Part shown: in pieces, positions 36,801 to 48,995 of the stretch | How positions within the stretch are numbered: the stretch's first letter is position 1 | Layout of the letters: each line of letters opens with the position of its first letter | Assembly: GCF_035594125.1 (NCBI RefSeq) | Contig: NC_087178.1 | Span: 9,909,001 to 9,973,000 of the forward strand | Direction of reading: 5' to 3' | Length of the DNA stretch: 64,000 nucleotides | DNA from: Scylla paramamosain | Taxonomy: Eukaryota; Arthropoda; Malacostraca; Decapoda; Portunidae | Made by a program: the position numbers and the translations under genes | Notes under the pieces: generated by a model | What the model was told of the DNA's origin: nothing | Database searches by the model: none | The model's input: the letters and a program-made list of their open reading frames with translations, nothing else

Positions 36801-39350
36801 AAAGTATCCTAAATGACGATACGAAAAGAAATAAAAAGACACTTCATTTATCAGTGTTTTTGAGATTCTTAGGTAGCAAAATGCACAAACGCATGTATAA
36901 CACTATATATGAAGAAAGAGAAGAACATTACCGAAAACGTATATTTTGAGTGTTTTTTTTACATTGTTACGTAACAAAAACGCCAAAATGCATGGAAATC
37001 ACACAATGTGGATAAAATAAAGGACATTACGAGAAAGATGCCATTAGTGTTTTTGAGCGTCTTAGGTACCAAACGCAAAAACTATTTAGTACCACTGTAT
37101 ATGGAGAAACAGAACATTACCAAAAACGTTTATTTTGTGTTTTTTTTCACAATTTTATGTACCAAAAGGTCAAAATGACTCCAGAGCACCATCTATGTTT
37201 GGTGAGATGAAACGATATATCCAGAAACATGTCTTTTGAGTGTCGATTATTGTTGTTAGGTACCAAAGTTATAAAAAGCATGGAAAGCTACCTATATGAA
37301 AGAACAAGTCAACCAAAAATTTATCTTTTGGGTATTTTCAGCTACTTACGTACCATAACGCTGAGATGTATGCAAAACACCCTTTACGAGACTTTACGAG
37401 AAACCTGTGTTGTGAGTGATTTCAGCATGTTAGTCACCAAAACAATAAATAATATGGAAGTCATTCTATGTGAAATCCAAAACAAAATTACTGAAAACGT
37501 GTCTTTTCCGTGTTTTACGTAGAAAAACGCTAAAACGGATGCAAACCAAACAAAATGAAAAAAATAGAAAAACATTACCAAAAAGGTACATTTTGAGTGT
37601 TTTTGAGCTCTTTACTTACAAAAAACGCGAAAATGGATGCAAAGCTCTCTATATTGGTTAACAAATGGACATTACGAGAAATGTGTATAATGAGTGTTTT
37701 ATAGATTCTCAAGAACCACAAGGCAAAAAACGCAAAAACTCGTATATATGGAGATACCAAAATGCTGAAACTCCTGAATAACACTCTTAATTGAGAAACA
37801 GAACAACCTTTCTAAATACGTGTATTTTGATTGTTTTTCACATTTTTAGTTACCAAAACCCCAAATTACATACGAAACTACCTTTATGTGGGGAAAAAGT
37901 GACATTACCAGAATAGTATCTTTTCAGTGTTTTTGAGCATGTTAGGCAATAAAGCACTAAAAAGGAGAGCAATCATATTACATGAGAATAAAACCAACTT
38001 TTACCAAGAACTTGCCTTTAAGTGTTTTTGAGCTAAAACGCATGCAAAACACCCCTTATGGAGAAACAGAATAACATTACCAAAAACATGTATTTTGAGT
38101 ATTTTTGATTGTTACCTATAAAAACTCTAATAATGCAAAGAAACTTATGTTTGAGAAACGAAAGAATATTTCGAGAAACGTGTATTATGAGTGTTTTTAA
38201 TTTTTTTTTAGTACCAAAAAGCTAAAACCCTAAAATAACATTCTTTAGAGAGAAATAAATAAATAAATAAATAAACTGGATTTTTTTAAATTTATCTTCA
38301 TAGGTACCGAGATGCCAAAATTGTGGCAAAATTCAGGAAAATTATGTGAGAAAAGAATATTATGAAAAAAAGTTAATTTTTGCTTTTTTTCGGACTGTTA
38401 TGTACCAAACCCTAAAGTGGATACAAAGCCACCTATATTGGGAAATTAAACGACTTTACCAGAAAGCTGTGTTTTGAGCGTTTTTCAGCATGTTAGGCAC
38501 CAAAACGATAAATAATATGGAAGTCACTCAAAATGGGAATCCATCACAAAATTACTGAAAAAGTGTCTTTTCAGTGTTTTAGGTAAAAAAACGCTAAAAA
38601 CAATGCAAACCAACGAATATGAAGAAATATAATAATATTACCAAAAGGTATATTATGAATGTTTTTGAGCTTCTTACCTACAAAGAAAGCGAAAATGGAT
38701 GGAAAGCACTCTATATTGGGATACAAAAGGACATTACGAGAAACGTATATAATAAGTGTTTTATAGTTTCACAAGAACCACAAGGCAAAAAACGCAAAAA
38801 CTCGTGTATATAAAGAATTTTCTTAGATACCAAAATGCTGAAACTCAGGAATAACGCTCTTAATTAAGAATACAGAAAAACCTTACCAAATTTGTGTATT
38901 TTGAGTGCTTTTCACATTCTTAGTTACCAAAACTCCAAATTGCATGCGAAACTAGCTTTATGTGGGAAAAAAATGACATTACCAGAAAAGTGTCTTTTGA
39001 GTGTTTTTGAGCGTGATAGGCAATAAAGCACTATAAAGCAGGGAAATCACATGACATGGGAATAAAACCAACTTTTACCAAGAACTTGCCTTTAAGTGTT
39101 TCTGAGCTCCTTACATATCAAAACGCTAAAACGCATGCAGAACACCCTTTATGGAGAAACAGAATAACATTACCAAAAACATGTATTTTGAGTGTTTTTG
39201 ATCATGTTACCTATAAAAAAGCTTAAGTACATGCAAAGAACCCTATATTTGGAAAATGAAAGGACGTTACGAGATACGTGTATTATGAGTTTTTTTTTTA
39301 TGTTCGTTAAGTATGAAAAAGCTAAAACCCACAAATAACATTCTTTATAG
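33876..39350 (-). repeat. Reversed block, copy 2 (family A to ~37390, then family B)
   Basis: Equivalent of 3121-8185 but about 410 bp longer because of the tandem duplication at 34665-35492. The family A arm begins at about 34437 and ends near 37382. Family B then runs in reverse to about 39350. A 12-bp gain near 36513 (GAGCTTCTCCTATAGCTTCT) is an extra small duplication relative to copy 1. Confidence 0.85.
34665..35492 (-). repeat. 414-bp tandem duplication unique to copy 2
   Basis: Units 34665-35078 and 35079-35492 are almost identical. Both run from GTACCAAAACGTCGAAATTC to ACAAAGGCACCTT. Copy 1 has a single unit at about 3911-4324. The near-identity and absence from copy 1 show that it arose after the 31-kb duplication. 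Its length is close to four monomers, as expected of unequal exchange within the array. Confidence 0.92.
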
Positions 39351-42300
39351 AGTGTTTTCGTACCTAACAATGTGGAAAACACTCAAAAAGCACATTTTTG
39401 GTAATTTTGTTCTTTTCTCCATATAGAGTGCTCTTCAATGCGTCAAATAGGTCTTGGTACCTAAGAAATAAAAAAAAACACTCATTATAAAAGTTTCTTC
39501 TAATGTCTTTTCGTTTCCACATGCAAAGATTGTTTTGCATACATCTCAGCGTTATGGTACGTAAGTAGCTGAAAATACCCAAAAGAAAAATTTTTGGTTG
39601 TCTTGTTGTTTCATATAGGTAACTTTCAATGTTTTTTTTTATATAACTTTGGTAACTAACACGTTCATCAACACTCAAAAGACATGTTTCTGGAAATGTC
39701 GTTTCATCTCCCCATAGATGGTGCTCTGGAGGCATTTTGACGTTTTGGTACATAAAATTGTGAAAAACACTCAAAATAAACGTTTTTGGTAATGTTCTGT
39801 TTCTCCATATACAGTGGTACTAAATGTTTGGTACCTAAGACGCTCAAAGACACTAATAATACATCTTTCTCGTAATGTCTATATTGGGTGATTTCCATGC
39901 ATTTTGGTGTTTTTGTTATGTAACAATGTGAAAAAGCTCAAAATATACGTTTTCGGTAATGTTCTTCTGTTTCTTCATATATAATGTTATACATGCGTTT
40001 GTGCATTTTGCTACCTAAAAATCTCAAAAACGCTGATAAATGAAGTGTCTTTTTATTTCTTTTCGTATCGCCATTTAGGATACTTTGCATGCATTTTTTT
40101 TTTTTGTACATAAGATAAAAAAAAAAAACTCAAAATATACGTTTCTGGTAATGTTATTCTGTTTTTCCATAAAATGTGCTTTGCTTACATTTTAGCGTTT
40201 TGGTACGTAACTAGCTATAAAAGCTCTCAAAAGACACGCTTTTGGTAATGTTTTGCTTTTCCAAATAGAGAGTTTTCGTTGCTTTTTAGCGTGTTGGTAT
40301 CTAATATTGTTGTGTTTCTCTAAAGAGAGTATTATTCATGCATTTTCGCGTTTTGGTACCTGAGAAGCTCAAAAACCCTCTTAATATAAGTTTCTCATAA
40401 TGCCTTTGGTTACTTTTTTTTTGGGGGGGGGGAGTTAAGAAGCTCAAAACATTGAAAATATACTTTTTTTGGTAATGTTATTAATTTATTTATTTTTTTT
40501 CCAAAAAAGGCGTTTTGGATGCGTTTAAGTGTTTTTTGTATGTAAGTAGCTCATAAGAACTGAAATGAAAAGTTTTTGTAATCTTTTGTTTTCTCCGATA
40601 GGGTGCTTTCCTTGGTTTTTAGCTTCTTGGTACCTAACACGCTCATAAACACTGAAAGGACATGTTTCTGGAAATGTTTCCTTTCCCCATATAGTATGCT
40701 TTGCATGCATTTTCGCGTTGCGGTACCTAATAACGTGAAAAAAGCCTTAAAACACATGTTTTGGTTAATCTTGTTCTGTTTCTCCATATAGAGTATTATT
40801 CATACGTTTTAGTGTTCTGGTACCTATGAAGCTCAATACCACTCAAAATATACGTTTCTTTTAATGTTTTCTTTTCCCCTTTTAGGGTTATTTGCATGTA
40901 TTTTATCGTTTTTGTACATAACAGGCGCAAAATTTCTCAAAAAGCATGTTTTTGGTAAAGCTGCTGAGTTTCTTCATAAAGTGTGTTTTGCAACCGTTTT
41001 AGCGGTTTGGTACGTAAGTAGCTCAAAACAATGTTTTCCCATTTACGGTACTTTTCATGCTTTTTAAGATTTTTTTGTGCCTAACACACTCATAAACTCT
41101 CAAAAGACATGTTTCTGGAAATATAATTTATTTTCCCCATATCGGGTGTTTTGCATGCATTTTGGCGTTTTGATACCTACCAACACTAAATACACTTAAA
41201 ATACACGTTTTCTCCATACAGAATGCAAATCATACGTTTTATTGTTTTGGTACCTAATAAGCTAAAAAGAAAAAAAAACTCATAATACTGGTTTCTCTTA
41301 ATGTCTTTTCGTTTTCTTATATAGGGTACTTTATATGCATTTTGACGATTTGTACATAACAAGCTCATAAATCGCTGAAAATGCTCGTTTTTGGTAATGA
41401 TTTTTGTTTCTGCAGAAAGGGTGTTTTGCTTGTTTTATCGTTTACATTATAAATTTAAAAACTTTCAAACACGTGAAAAGTCACTTTGTTGGTTATTTCT
41501 TTTTCCCTTCCAACATAGTGCTCTTTTCATACTTCTTAGTGTTTTGGTGCCTAACACGTAGAAACACTCTCAAAACATAGGTTTCTTGTAATGTCGTTTT
41601 GTGTTGTCTTTTAGAGGTCTTTGCATGTTTTTTTTTGTTTTAGTACCTAATAATATGAAAATCACTCAAAATATATATTTTCATTCGTGTTGTTTTGTTT
41701 CTCCATATAGAATACTATTAAGGTGCCTTTGTGTTTGGTACCTAAAAAGCTCAAAAGCTCTCATACACGTTTCTCGAAATGTCTTCGTTTCCCGGCATAG
41801 GGAACTTTGCATACATTTCGGCGTTATTCTACTTACATACCTCAAAAACACTGAAAAATTTTTTTTTATTGTTATTTTGTTTTTCCATAAAGCGTGTTTT
41901 GCGTCTGTTCAAACGTTTTGATATAGAAGTTGCTCAAAAACAAACAAAAAAATACTATTTTTTTTGTAATTTTGTTTTGTATTCCCATATAGGATGCTTT
42001 CTATTTTTATTTTTTTGAGTTTTGGTGCCTAACACGCTCATAAACACTCAAAATTCACGTTTCTGGAAATTTTGTTTCGTTTTTGGTTTTTGGTTGCATG
42101 TTTTTGGTAAATCTGTTTAGTTTCTCCAGAAAGTGTGTTTTCCAACCGTTTTAGCAGTTTGGTACGTAAGTAGCTCAAAACAATGTTTTCCCATTTACGG
42201 TACTTTCCTTGTTTTTTAAGAGCTTTTTGTGCCTAACACACTCATAAACTCTCAAAAGACATGTTTCTGGAAATGTCGTTTATTTTGTCCATATCAGGTG

Positions 42301-43526
42301 CTTTGCATGCATTTTGGCGTTTTGATACCTAACAAAGTTAAATACTTTTGAAATACACGTTTTCTCCATACATGAGGCAAATCGTGCGTTTTATCGTTTC
42401 GGTACCTAATAAGCTAAAAAAAAAAAAAAACTCATAATACTGGTTTCTCTTAATGTCTTTTCGTTTTCTTATATAGGGTACTTTATATGCATTTTGACGC
42501 TTTTGTACATAACAAGCTGAAAAATCGCTCAAAATGCTCTTTTTTGGTAATGTTTTATGTTTCTGCAGGAAAAGTGTTTTGCATGTTTTATCGTTTTGGT
42601 ACATTATAAATTTAAACACTTCCAAACACGTGAAAAGTCACTTTGTTGGTTATTTCTTTTTCCCTTCCAACATAGTGCTCTTTTCATACCTCTTATTGTT
42701 TTGGTGCCTAACACGTAGAAACACTCTCAAAAGATAGGTTTCTTGTAATTTCGTTTTGTGTCGTCTTTTAGAGGTCTTTGCATGTATTTTTGCGCTTTGG
42801 TACCTAATAATATGAAAACCACTCGAAATATATATTTTCATTCGTGTTGTTTTGTTTCTCCATATAGAGTACTATTAAGGTGCCTCTGTGTTTGGTACCT
42901 AAAAAGCTGAAAAGCTCTCATAATACACGTTTCTCGAAATGTCTTTGTTTTCCGGCATAGGGAACTTTGCATATATTTCGGCGTTATTCTACTTACATAC
43001 CTCAAAAACACTGAAAATATATATATATTTTTTTGTATTGTTATTTTGTTTCTCCGTAAAGCGTGTTTTGCGTCTGTTCAAGCGTTCTGATATAGAAGTA
43101 GCTCAAAAACACTAAAAAAATACTATTTTTTTTTGTAATTTTGTTTTGTATTCCAATATAGGAAGGATGCTTTCCATTTTTTATTTTTTTAGAGTTTTGG
43201 TGCCTAACACGCTCATAAACACTCAAAATTCACGTTTCTGGAAATTTCGTTTCGTTTCTCCCATAGATTGAACTTTGCATGAATTTCGACGTTTTGGTAC
43301 ATAACATTGTGAAAACAAACAAAATACACGTTTTTAGTAATGTTGCTCTGTTACTCCATATAGAGTGGTATTCATGCATTTTCGTATTTTTCAACCTAAT
43401 AAGGTGTAAAGCACTTATAATATACGTTTCTCGTAATGTCTTTTCGTTTCCCCATATTGGGAACTTTACATGAATTTTGAATGTTTTTACGTAATTATCT
43501 TAAAACATTAAAAATACACGTTTTGC
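39351..43526 (+). repeat. Family A forward block, copy 2
   Basis: Equivalent of 8186-12380. It contains the 1.16-kb tandem duplication (units about 40944-42095 and 42096-43258) and ends at the second TTAGG tract. A run of ten G at 40423-40432 replaces the GAGGGGGTGAG of copy 1 (near 9275). Confidence 0.85.
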
Positions 43527-43566
43527 TTAGGTTAGGTTAGGTTAGGTTAGGTTAGGTTAGGTTAGG
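43527..43566 (+). repeat. (TTAGG)8 interstitial telomere-like tract, copy 2
   Basis: Eight perfect TTAGG units in the same context as the first tract (ACACGTTTTGC before, TTTTAGTGTTTAGACAC after). The difference of two units from copy 1 shows that the tract changes length while its flanks stay the same. It again marks an F-to-R switch. Confidence 0.92.
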
Positions 43567-44153
43567 TTTTAGTGTTTAGACACTAAATCGATATAAAGCT
43601 TGGAAATCACTTGATTTGAACAAGAAAACAACACTAAGGAAAACGTGTCTTTTAAGTGTTTTTGAGCTTATTACATACCAAAAACCTAAGCTGCATGCAA
43701 AAAAAAAAATAAATAAATTGTCATCGAGAAACAATATTATTATCAAAAACTTGTAATTGGAGTGTATTTCTCATTGTTAAGTACACATGCAAAGCATGTG
43801 AAAGGAGACTAGTTTTCTAGAAAGATGTCTTTTGAGTGTTTATCAGTGTTCTAGCTCCAAAACGATGAAAAGCATGGAATTCACACTGCAATGGAAAACA
43901 AAACATCAACAAAAATGTCTCTTTTTAGTATTTTTGAGCAACTTAGGTACCAGAACGCTAAAACGCATGCAAAACACCCTTGATGGAGAAACAGAATAGC
44001 ATTACCAAAAAACAAGTTTTTAATTGTTTTTGAGGTTGTTACGTGAAAAACGTCAAAATACATTCCAAGTACCCTATTTGGTTAAATGGAACAAAAATAT
44101 TACGAGAAACGTTTTTTTTTTACTTCTTAGGTAACAAACCGCTAAAAGGCATC
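43567..44153 (-). repeat. Short reversed family A block after the TTAGG tract, copy 2
   Basis: Equivalent of 12411-13008 and inverted partner of about 32550-33150. The A-run near 43700 is shorter than in copy 1 and is broken by TAAATAAAT. Confidence 0.85.
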
Positions 44154-47100
44154 CATTTTCGCGTTTTTTGTAAGTAAAAAGCTCAAAAACATTCAAAATA
44201 TAATTTTTGGTAATCTTATTCTATTTCTACATATTGGTTGGTTTGCATCCGTTCTAGCGTTTTTCTACGTAAAACACGGAAAAGACGTGTTTTCAGTAAT
44301 TTGGTTTTGGATTCTCATATAGAATGACTTCCTTATTATTTATTGTTTTGGTGAATAACATGCTGAACAACACTCAAAACACAGGTTTCTAGTAAAGTCG
44401 TTTAATTTCCTCATATAGTTGGCTTTGCATGCACTTTAAGGTTTGGTACAAAACAGTCCGGAAAAAAAAAGCTAAAATTAACTTTTTTGATAATGTTCTT
44501 TTTTCACATAATTTCACTGAATTTTGCCAGAATTTTGGCATCTCGGTACCTATGAAGAATACTCCCACCAAAAAAAATCCTATTTTTTTATTTTTTTTTC
44601 TTTATAAAGATGTTTTAGCTTTTTGGTACTTATGGAACTTAAAAACACTCATAATACACGTTTCTCGTAATGTCCATTCGTTTCCCAGACATAGGGTTCT
44701 TTGCATGTATTTAAGCGTTTTTAGAAATAACATGATCAAAAATATTCAAAATACATGTTTTTGGTAATGTTAATCTGTTTCTCTATAAAGGGTGGTTTGC
44801 ATGCGTTTGAGCGATTTTGGTATATAAGGAGCTCAAAAACACTTAAAGGCAAGTTCTTGGTAAAAGTTGGTTTTATTCTCATGTAATATGATTGCCCTCC
44901 TTTTTAGTGCTTTATTGCTTAACACGCTCAAAAACACTCAAAAGACACTTTTCTCGTAATGTCATTTCTTTCCCACATAAAGATAGTTTCGCATGCAATT
45001 TGGGGTTCTGGTAACTAAGAATGTGAAAAACACTCAAAATACACCCATTTGGTAAGGTTGTTCTGTTTCTGAATTCAGAGTGTCATGAGTTTCAGCATTT
45101 TGGTATCTAAGAAACTAAGAAACATACACGAGTTTTTGCGTTTTTTGCCTTGTGGTTCTTGTGAAACTATAAAATACTCATTATACATTTTTCTCGTAAT
45201 CTCCTTTTGTTTCCAAATAAAGAGTGGATTGCATGCATTTTCGCGTTTTTTGTAGGTAAGAAGCTCAAAAAGACTCAAAATATACCTTTTTGGTAATGTT
45301 ATTCTATACTCGTATATATATATATAATGTCCTTTTGTTTCCCAATATAGAGAGATTTGCATCCATTTTCGCTCAAAAACACAAAAAATACCTTTTTGGT
45401 AATATTATCCTATTTCATGATATTGGTTGATTTGCATTCTTTTTAGCGTTTTTCTACGTAAAACACTGAAAAGACACGTTTTCAGTAATTTTGTTTTGGA
45501 TTCCCATACAGAGTGATTTCCATATTATTTATTGTTTTGGTGCCTAACATACTGAAAAAAGGCAAAAGACAGGTTTCAGGTAAAGTCGTTTAATTTCCCA
45601 ATATAGGTGGCTCTACATGCACTTTAGGGTTTGGTACATAACGGTCTGAAAAAAAGCTAAAATTAACTTTTTTGATATTCTTTTTTCACATAATTTCCCT
45701 GAATTTTGCCAGAATTTTGGCATCTCGATAACTATGAAGATTAATAAAAAAAAAAATAAAAAATAAAAAAAATGCTATTTTTTCATTTATTTATTTTTTC
45801 TCTATATAGAGTGTTATTTGTGGGTTTAAGCTTTTTGGTACGTAAGGAACGTAAAAACACTCATAATACTCGTTTCTCGTAATGTCCTTTTGTTTCCTAA
45901 AGATAAGATTCTTTACATGTATTTAAGCGTTTTTATAGGTAACATGATCAAAAACACTCAAAATATACCTTTTTGGTAATGTTATTCTATTTCTTCATAT
46001 TGGTTGGTTTCCATCCGTTTTAGCGTTTTTCTACGTAAAACACAGATAAGACACGTTTTCAGTAATTTTGTTTTGGATTCCCATATAGAGTGACTTCTAT
46101 GTTATTTATCGTTTTGATGCCTAACATGCTGAAAAACACTCAAAAGACAGGTTTCTTGTAAAGTCGTTTAATTTCCCCATATAGGTGGCTTTGCACACAC
46201 TTTAGGGTTTGGTACATAACAGTCCAAAAAAAAGCTAAAATTAACCTCTTTCATAATATTCTTTTTTCACGTAATTTTCCTGAATTTTGCCAGAATTTTG
46301 GCATCTCAGTGCCTATGAAGATCAATAAAAAAAAATGCTATTTTTTATTTTTTTTTACTTTTTTTTCTCTATAAAGAGTGTTATTTGTGGGTTTTAGCTT
46401 TTTCGTAGTTAAGGAACTTATAAACACTCATAATACACATTCCCCGTAAAGTCCTTTCATTCCCAAACATAGGGTTCTTTGCATGTATTTAAGCATTTTT
46501 ATTGGTAACAAGCTCAAAAACACTCAAAATACATGTTTTTGATAATGTTATTCTGTTTTTCCATAAAGGGTGTTTTGCATGGGTTTTAGCGTTTTGGTAT
46601 GTAACGAGCTCAAAAAAACTTAAAGGCAAGTTCTTGGTAAAAGTTGGTTATATTCCCATGTAATGTGATTGCCCTGCTTTTTATTGCTTAATTGTCTAAC
46701 ACGCTGAAAAACACTAAAAAGACACTTTTCTAGTAATTTCATTTTTTTTCCACAGTTTCGCATGTAATTTGGGGTTGGACCACTAAGAATGTTAAAAAAA
46801 AAAAACACTCAAAATACACTCATTTCCTAAAATTGTTCTGTTTCTTAATTAAGAGTATTATTCATGAGTTTCAGCATTTTGGTGTCTAAGAAACTTCTCC
46901 ATATATACGAGTTTTGCGTTTTTTGCCTTATGGTTCTTGAAAACTATTAATACATTCATTATACAATTTTCTTGTAATATCCTTTTCTTTCCCAATATAG
47001 ACCGCTTTGCATTCATTTTTGCGTTTTTTTAGGTAACAAGCTCAAAAACACTCAACTTTTTTGTAATGTTATTCTATTTCTTCATATTGGTTGGTTTGCA

Positions 47101-48969
47101 TCCGTTTTAGCGTTCTACGCTAAAACTGAAAAGACACGTTTTCAGTAATACTGTTGAAATTGCTGAAAACACCCAAAGACACATTTCTTGTAAAGTCGTG
47201 TAACTTACCCATATAGGTGGGTTTGCATGCACTTCGTACATAACTCCAGAAAAAGCTAAAATGATTTTTTTTGTTTTTTTTTTCACATAATTTCCCAGAA
47301 ATTTCTCAGAATTTTGGCATCTCGTTATCTATGAAGATGAAAAACAAAACAAAAATCTATTTTTAAAATTTTTTTTTTCTCTATAAAGAGTGTTATTTGT
47401 GGGTTTTAGATTTTTGGTACTTAAGGAACTTAAAAATACTCATAATACACGATTTTCGTAATGTCCTTTCGCTTCACAAACATTTCTTTGCATGTATTTA
47501 AGCGATTTTATAGGTAACATGATCAAAAACAATCAAAATACATGTTTTTAGTAATGTTATTCTGTTTCTCCATAAAGGTTGTTTTGCTTGTGTTTAGCGT
47601 TTTGGTATGTAAGGAGTTAAAAAACACTTAGAGGCAAGTTCTTCGTAAAATTTGGTTTTATTCCAATGTAATGTGATTGTTCTGCTTTTTAGTGTTTTTT
47701 TCCATATAACGCTGAAAAACACTCAAAAGACACTTTTCTGGTAATATCAACTTTTTACCACATAAAGCTAGTTTCGCATGTAATTTGGGATTTTCGTAAC
47801 TAAGAATGTGAAAAACACTCAAAATACACACATTTGGTAAGGTAGTTCTTTTTTTTTCAATTCATGAGTTTTAGTGTTATTCATGAGTTTTAGTGTTTTG
47901 GTATGTAAGAAACTTCTCTATATACACGAGTTTTTGCGTTTTTTGCCTTGTGGTTCTTGTGAAACTATAAAACACTCATTATACACGTTTCTCGTAATGT
48001 CCTTTTGCTTCCCATCCTTTTGCGCGTTTTTTGTAGGTAAAAAGCTCAAAAACACTTTTTGGTAATGTTATTCTATTTCTTCATATTTGTTGGATTGCAT
48101 CCGTTTTAGCGTTTTTCTACTTAAAACACTGAAAAGACACGTTTTCAGTAATTTTATTTTGGATTCACATATACACTGACTTCCATATTATTTATCGTTT
48201 TGGTGCCTAACATGCTGAAACACACTGAAAAGACAGCTTTCTGGTAAAGTCGTTTAACTTCCTTATATAGGTGGCATGCACTTTAGAGTTTGGTACATAA
48301 AAATCCGAAAAAGAGCTATAATTAACTTTTTTGATAATGTTCTTTTTTCCACATAAATTCCCTGAATTTTGGCAGAATTTTGGCGTCTTGGTACCTATGA
48401 AAATCAATATAAGAAAAAAGGCTATTTTTATTTATTTTTTCTCTATACAGAGTGTTATTTGTGGGTTTTAACGTTTTAGTACTTAAGGAACTTAAAAACG
48501 ATCCTAATACACGTTTATTGTAATGTCCTTTCGTTTCCCAAACATTGGGTTCTTTGCATGTATTTAAGCGTTTTTTGTAGGTAACATGATCAAAATGATT
48601 CTCCATCTCCATAAATAATTTTTTGAATGTGTTTGAGCGTTTTGGTTTCTAAGGAGGTCAAAAACACTTCAAAGCAAGTTCTTGGTAAAAAGTTGGTTTT
48701 ATTCCCATGTAATGTGATTGCCCTGTTTTTTGTGATTTATTGTCTAACACGCTCAAAAACAATCAAAAGACACTTCTGGTAATGTCATTTTTTTTCCAAC
48801 ATAGTTTCGTGTTTTATTTGAGGTTTTGCTAACTATGAATGTGAAAAACACTCAAAATACACGCATTTGGTAAGATTGTTCTGTTTCTCAATTAATATTG
48901 TTATTCAAGAGTTTCAGCATTTTGGTATCTAAGAAACTTCTTTATGTACCCTAGTTTTTGCGTTTTTTG

Positions 48970-48995
48970 ACTTGTGGTTCTGGTGAACCACAAGT
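48970..48995. repeat. Perfect 11-bp inverted repeat with 4-base loop, copy 2
   Basis: Same stem (ACTTGTGGTTC / GAACCACAAGT) and same TGGT loop as at 17837. Flanking bases differ slightly (GTTATTTTGC instead of GTTCTTTTGC), while the stem itself has not changed. Confidence 0.85.

Noticed and set aside
39364..39774. Open frames of 135-136 codons on the - strand (9149-9556 and 39364-39774)
   Set aside because: Both are satellite read in reverse with monomer-periodic words. The frames are not conserved between the 31-kb copies, and no start context, domain or codon bias supports a gene.
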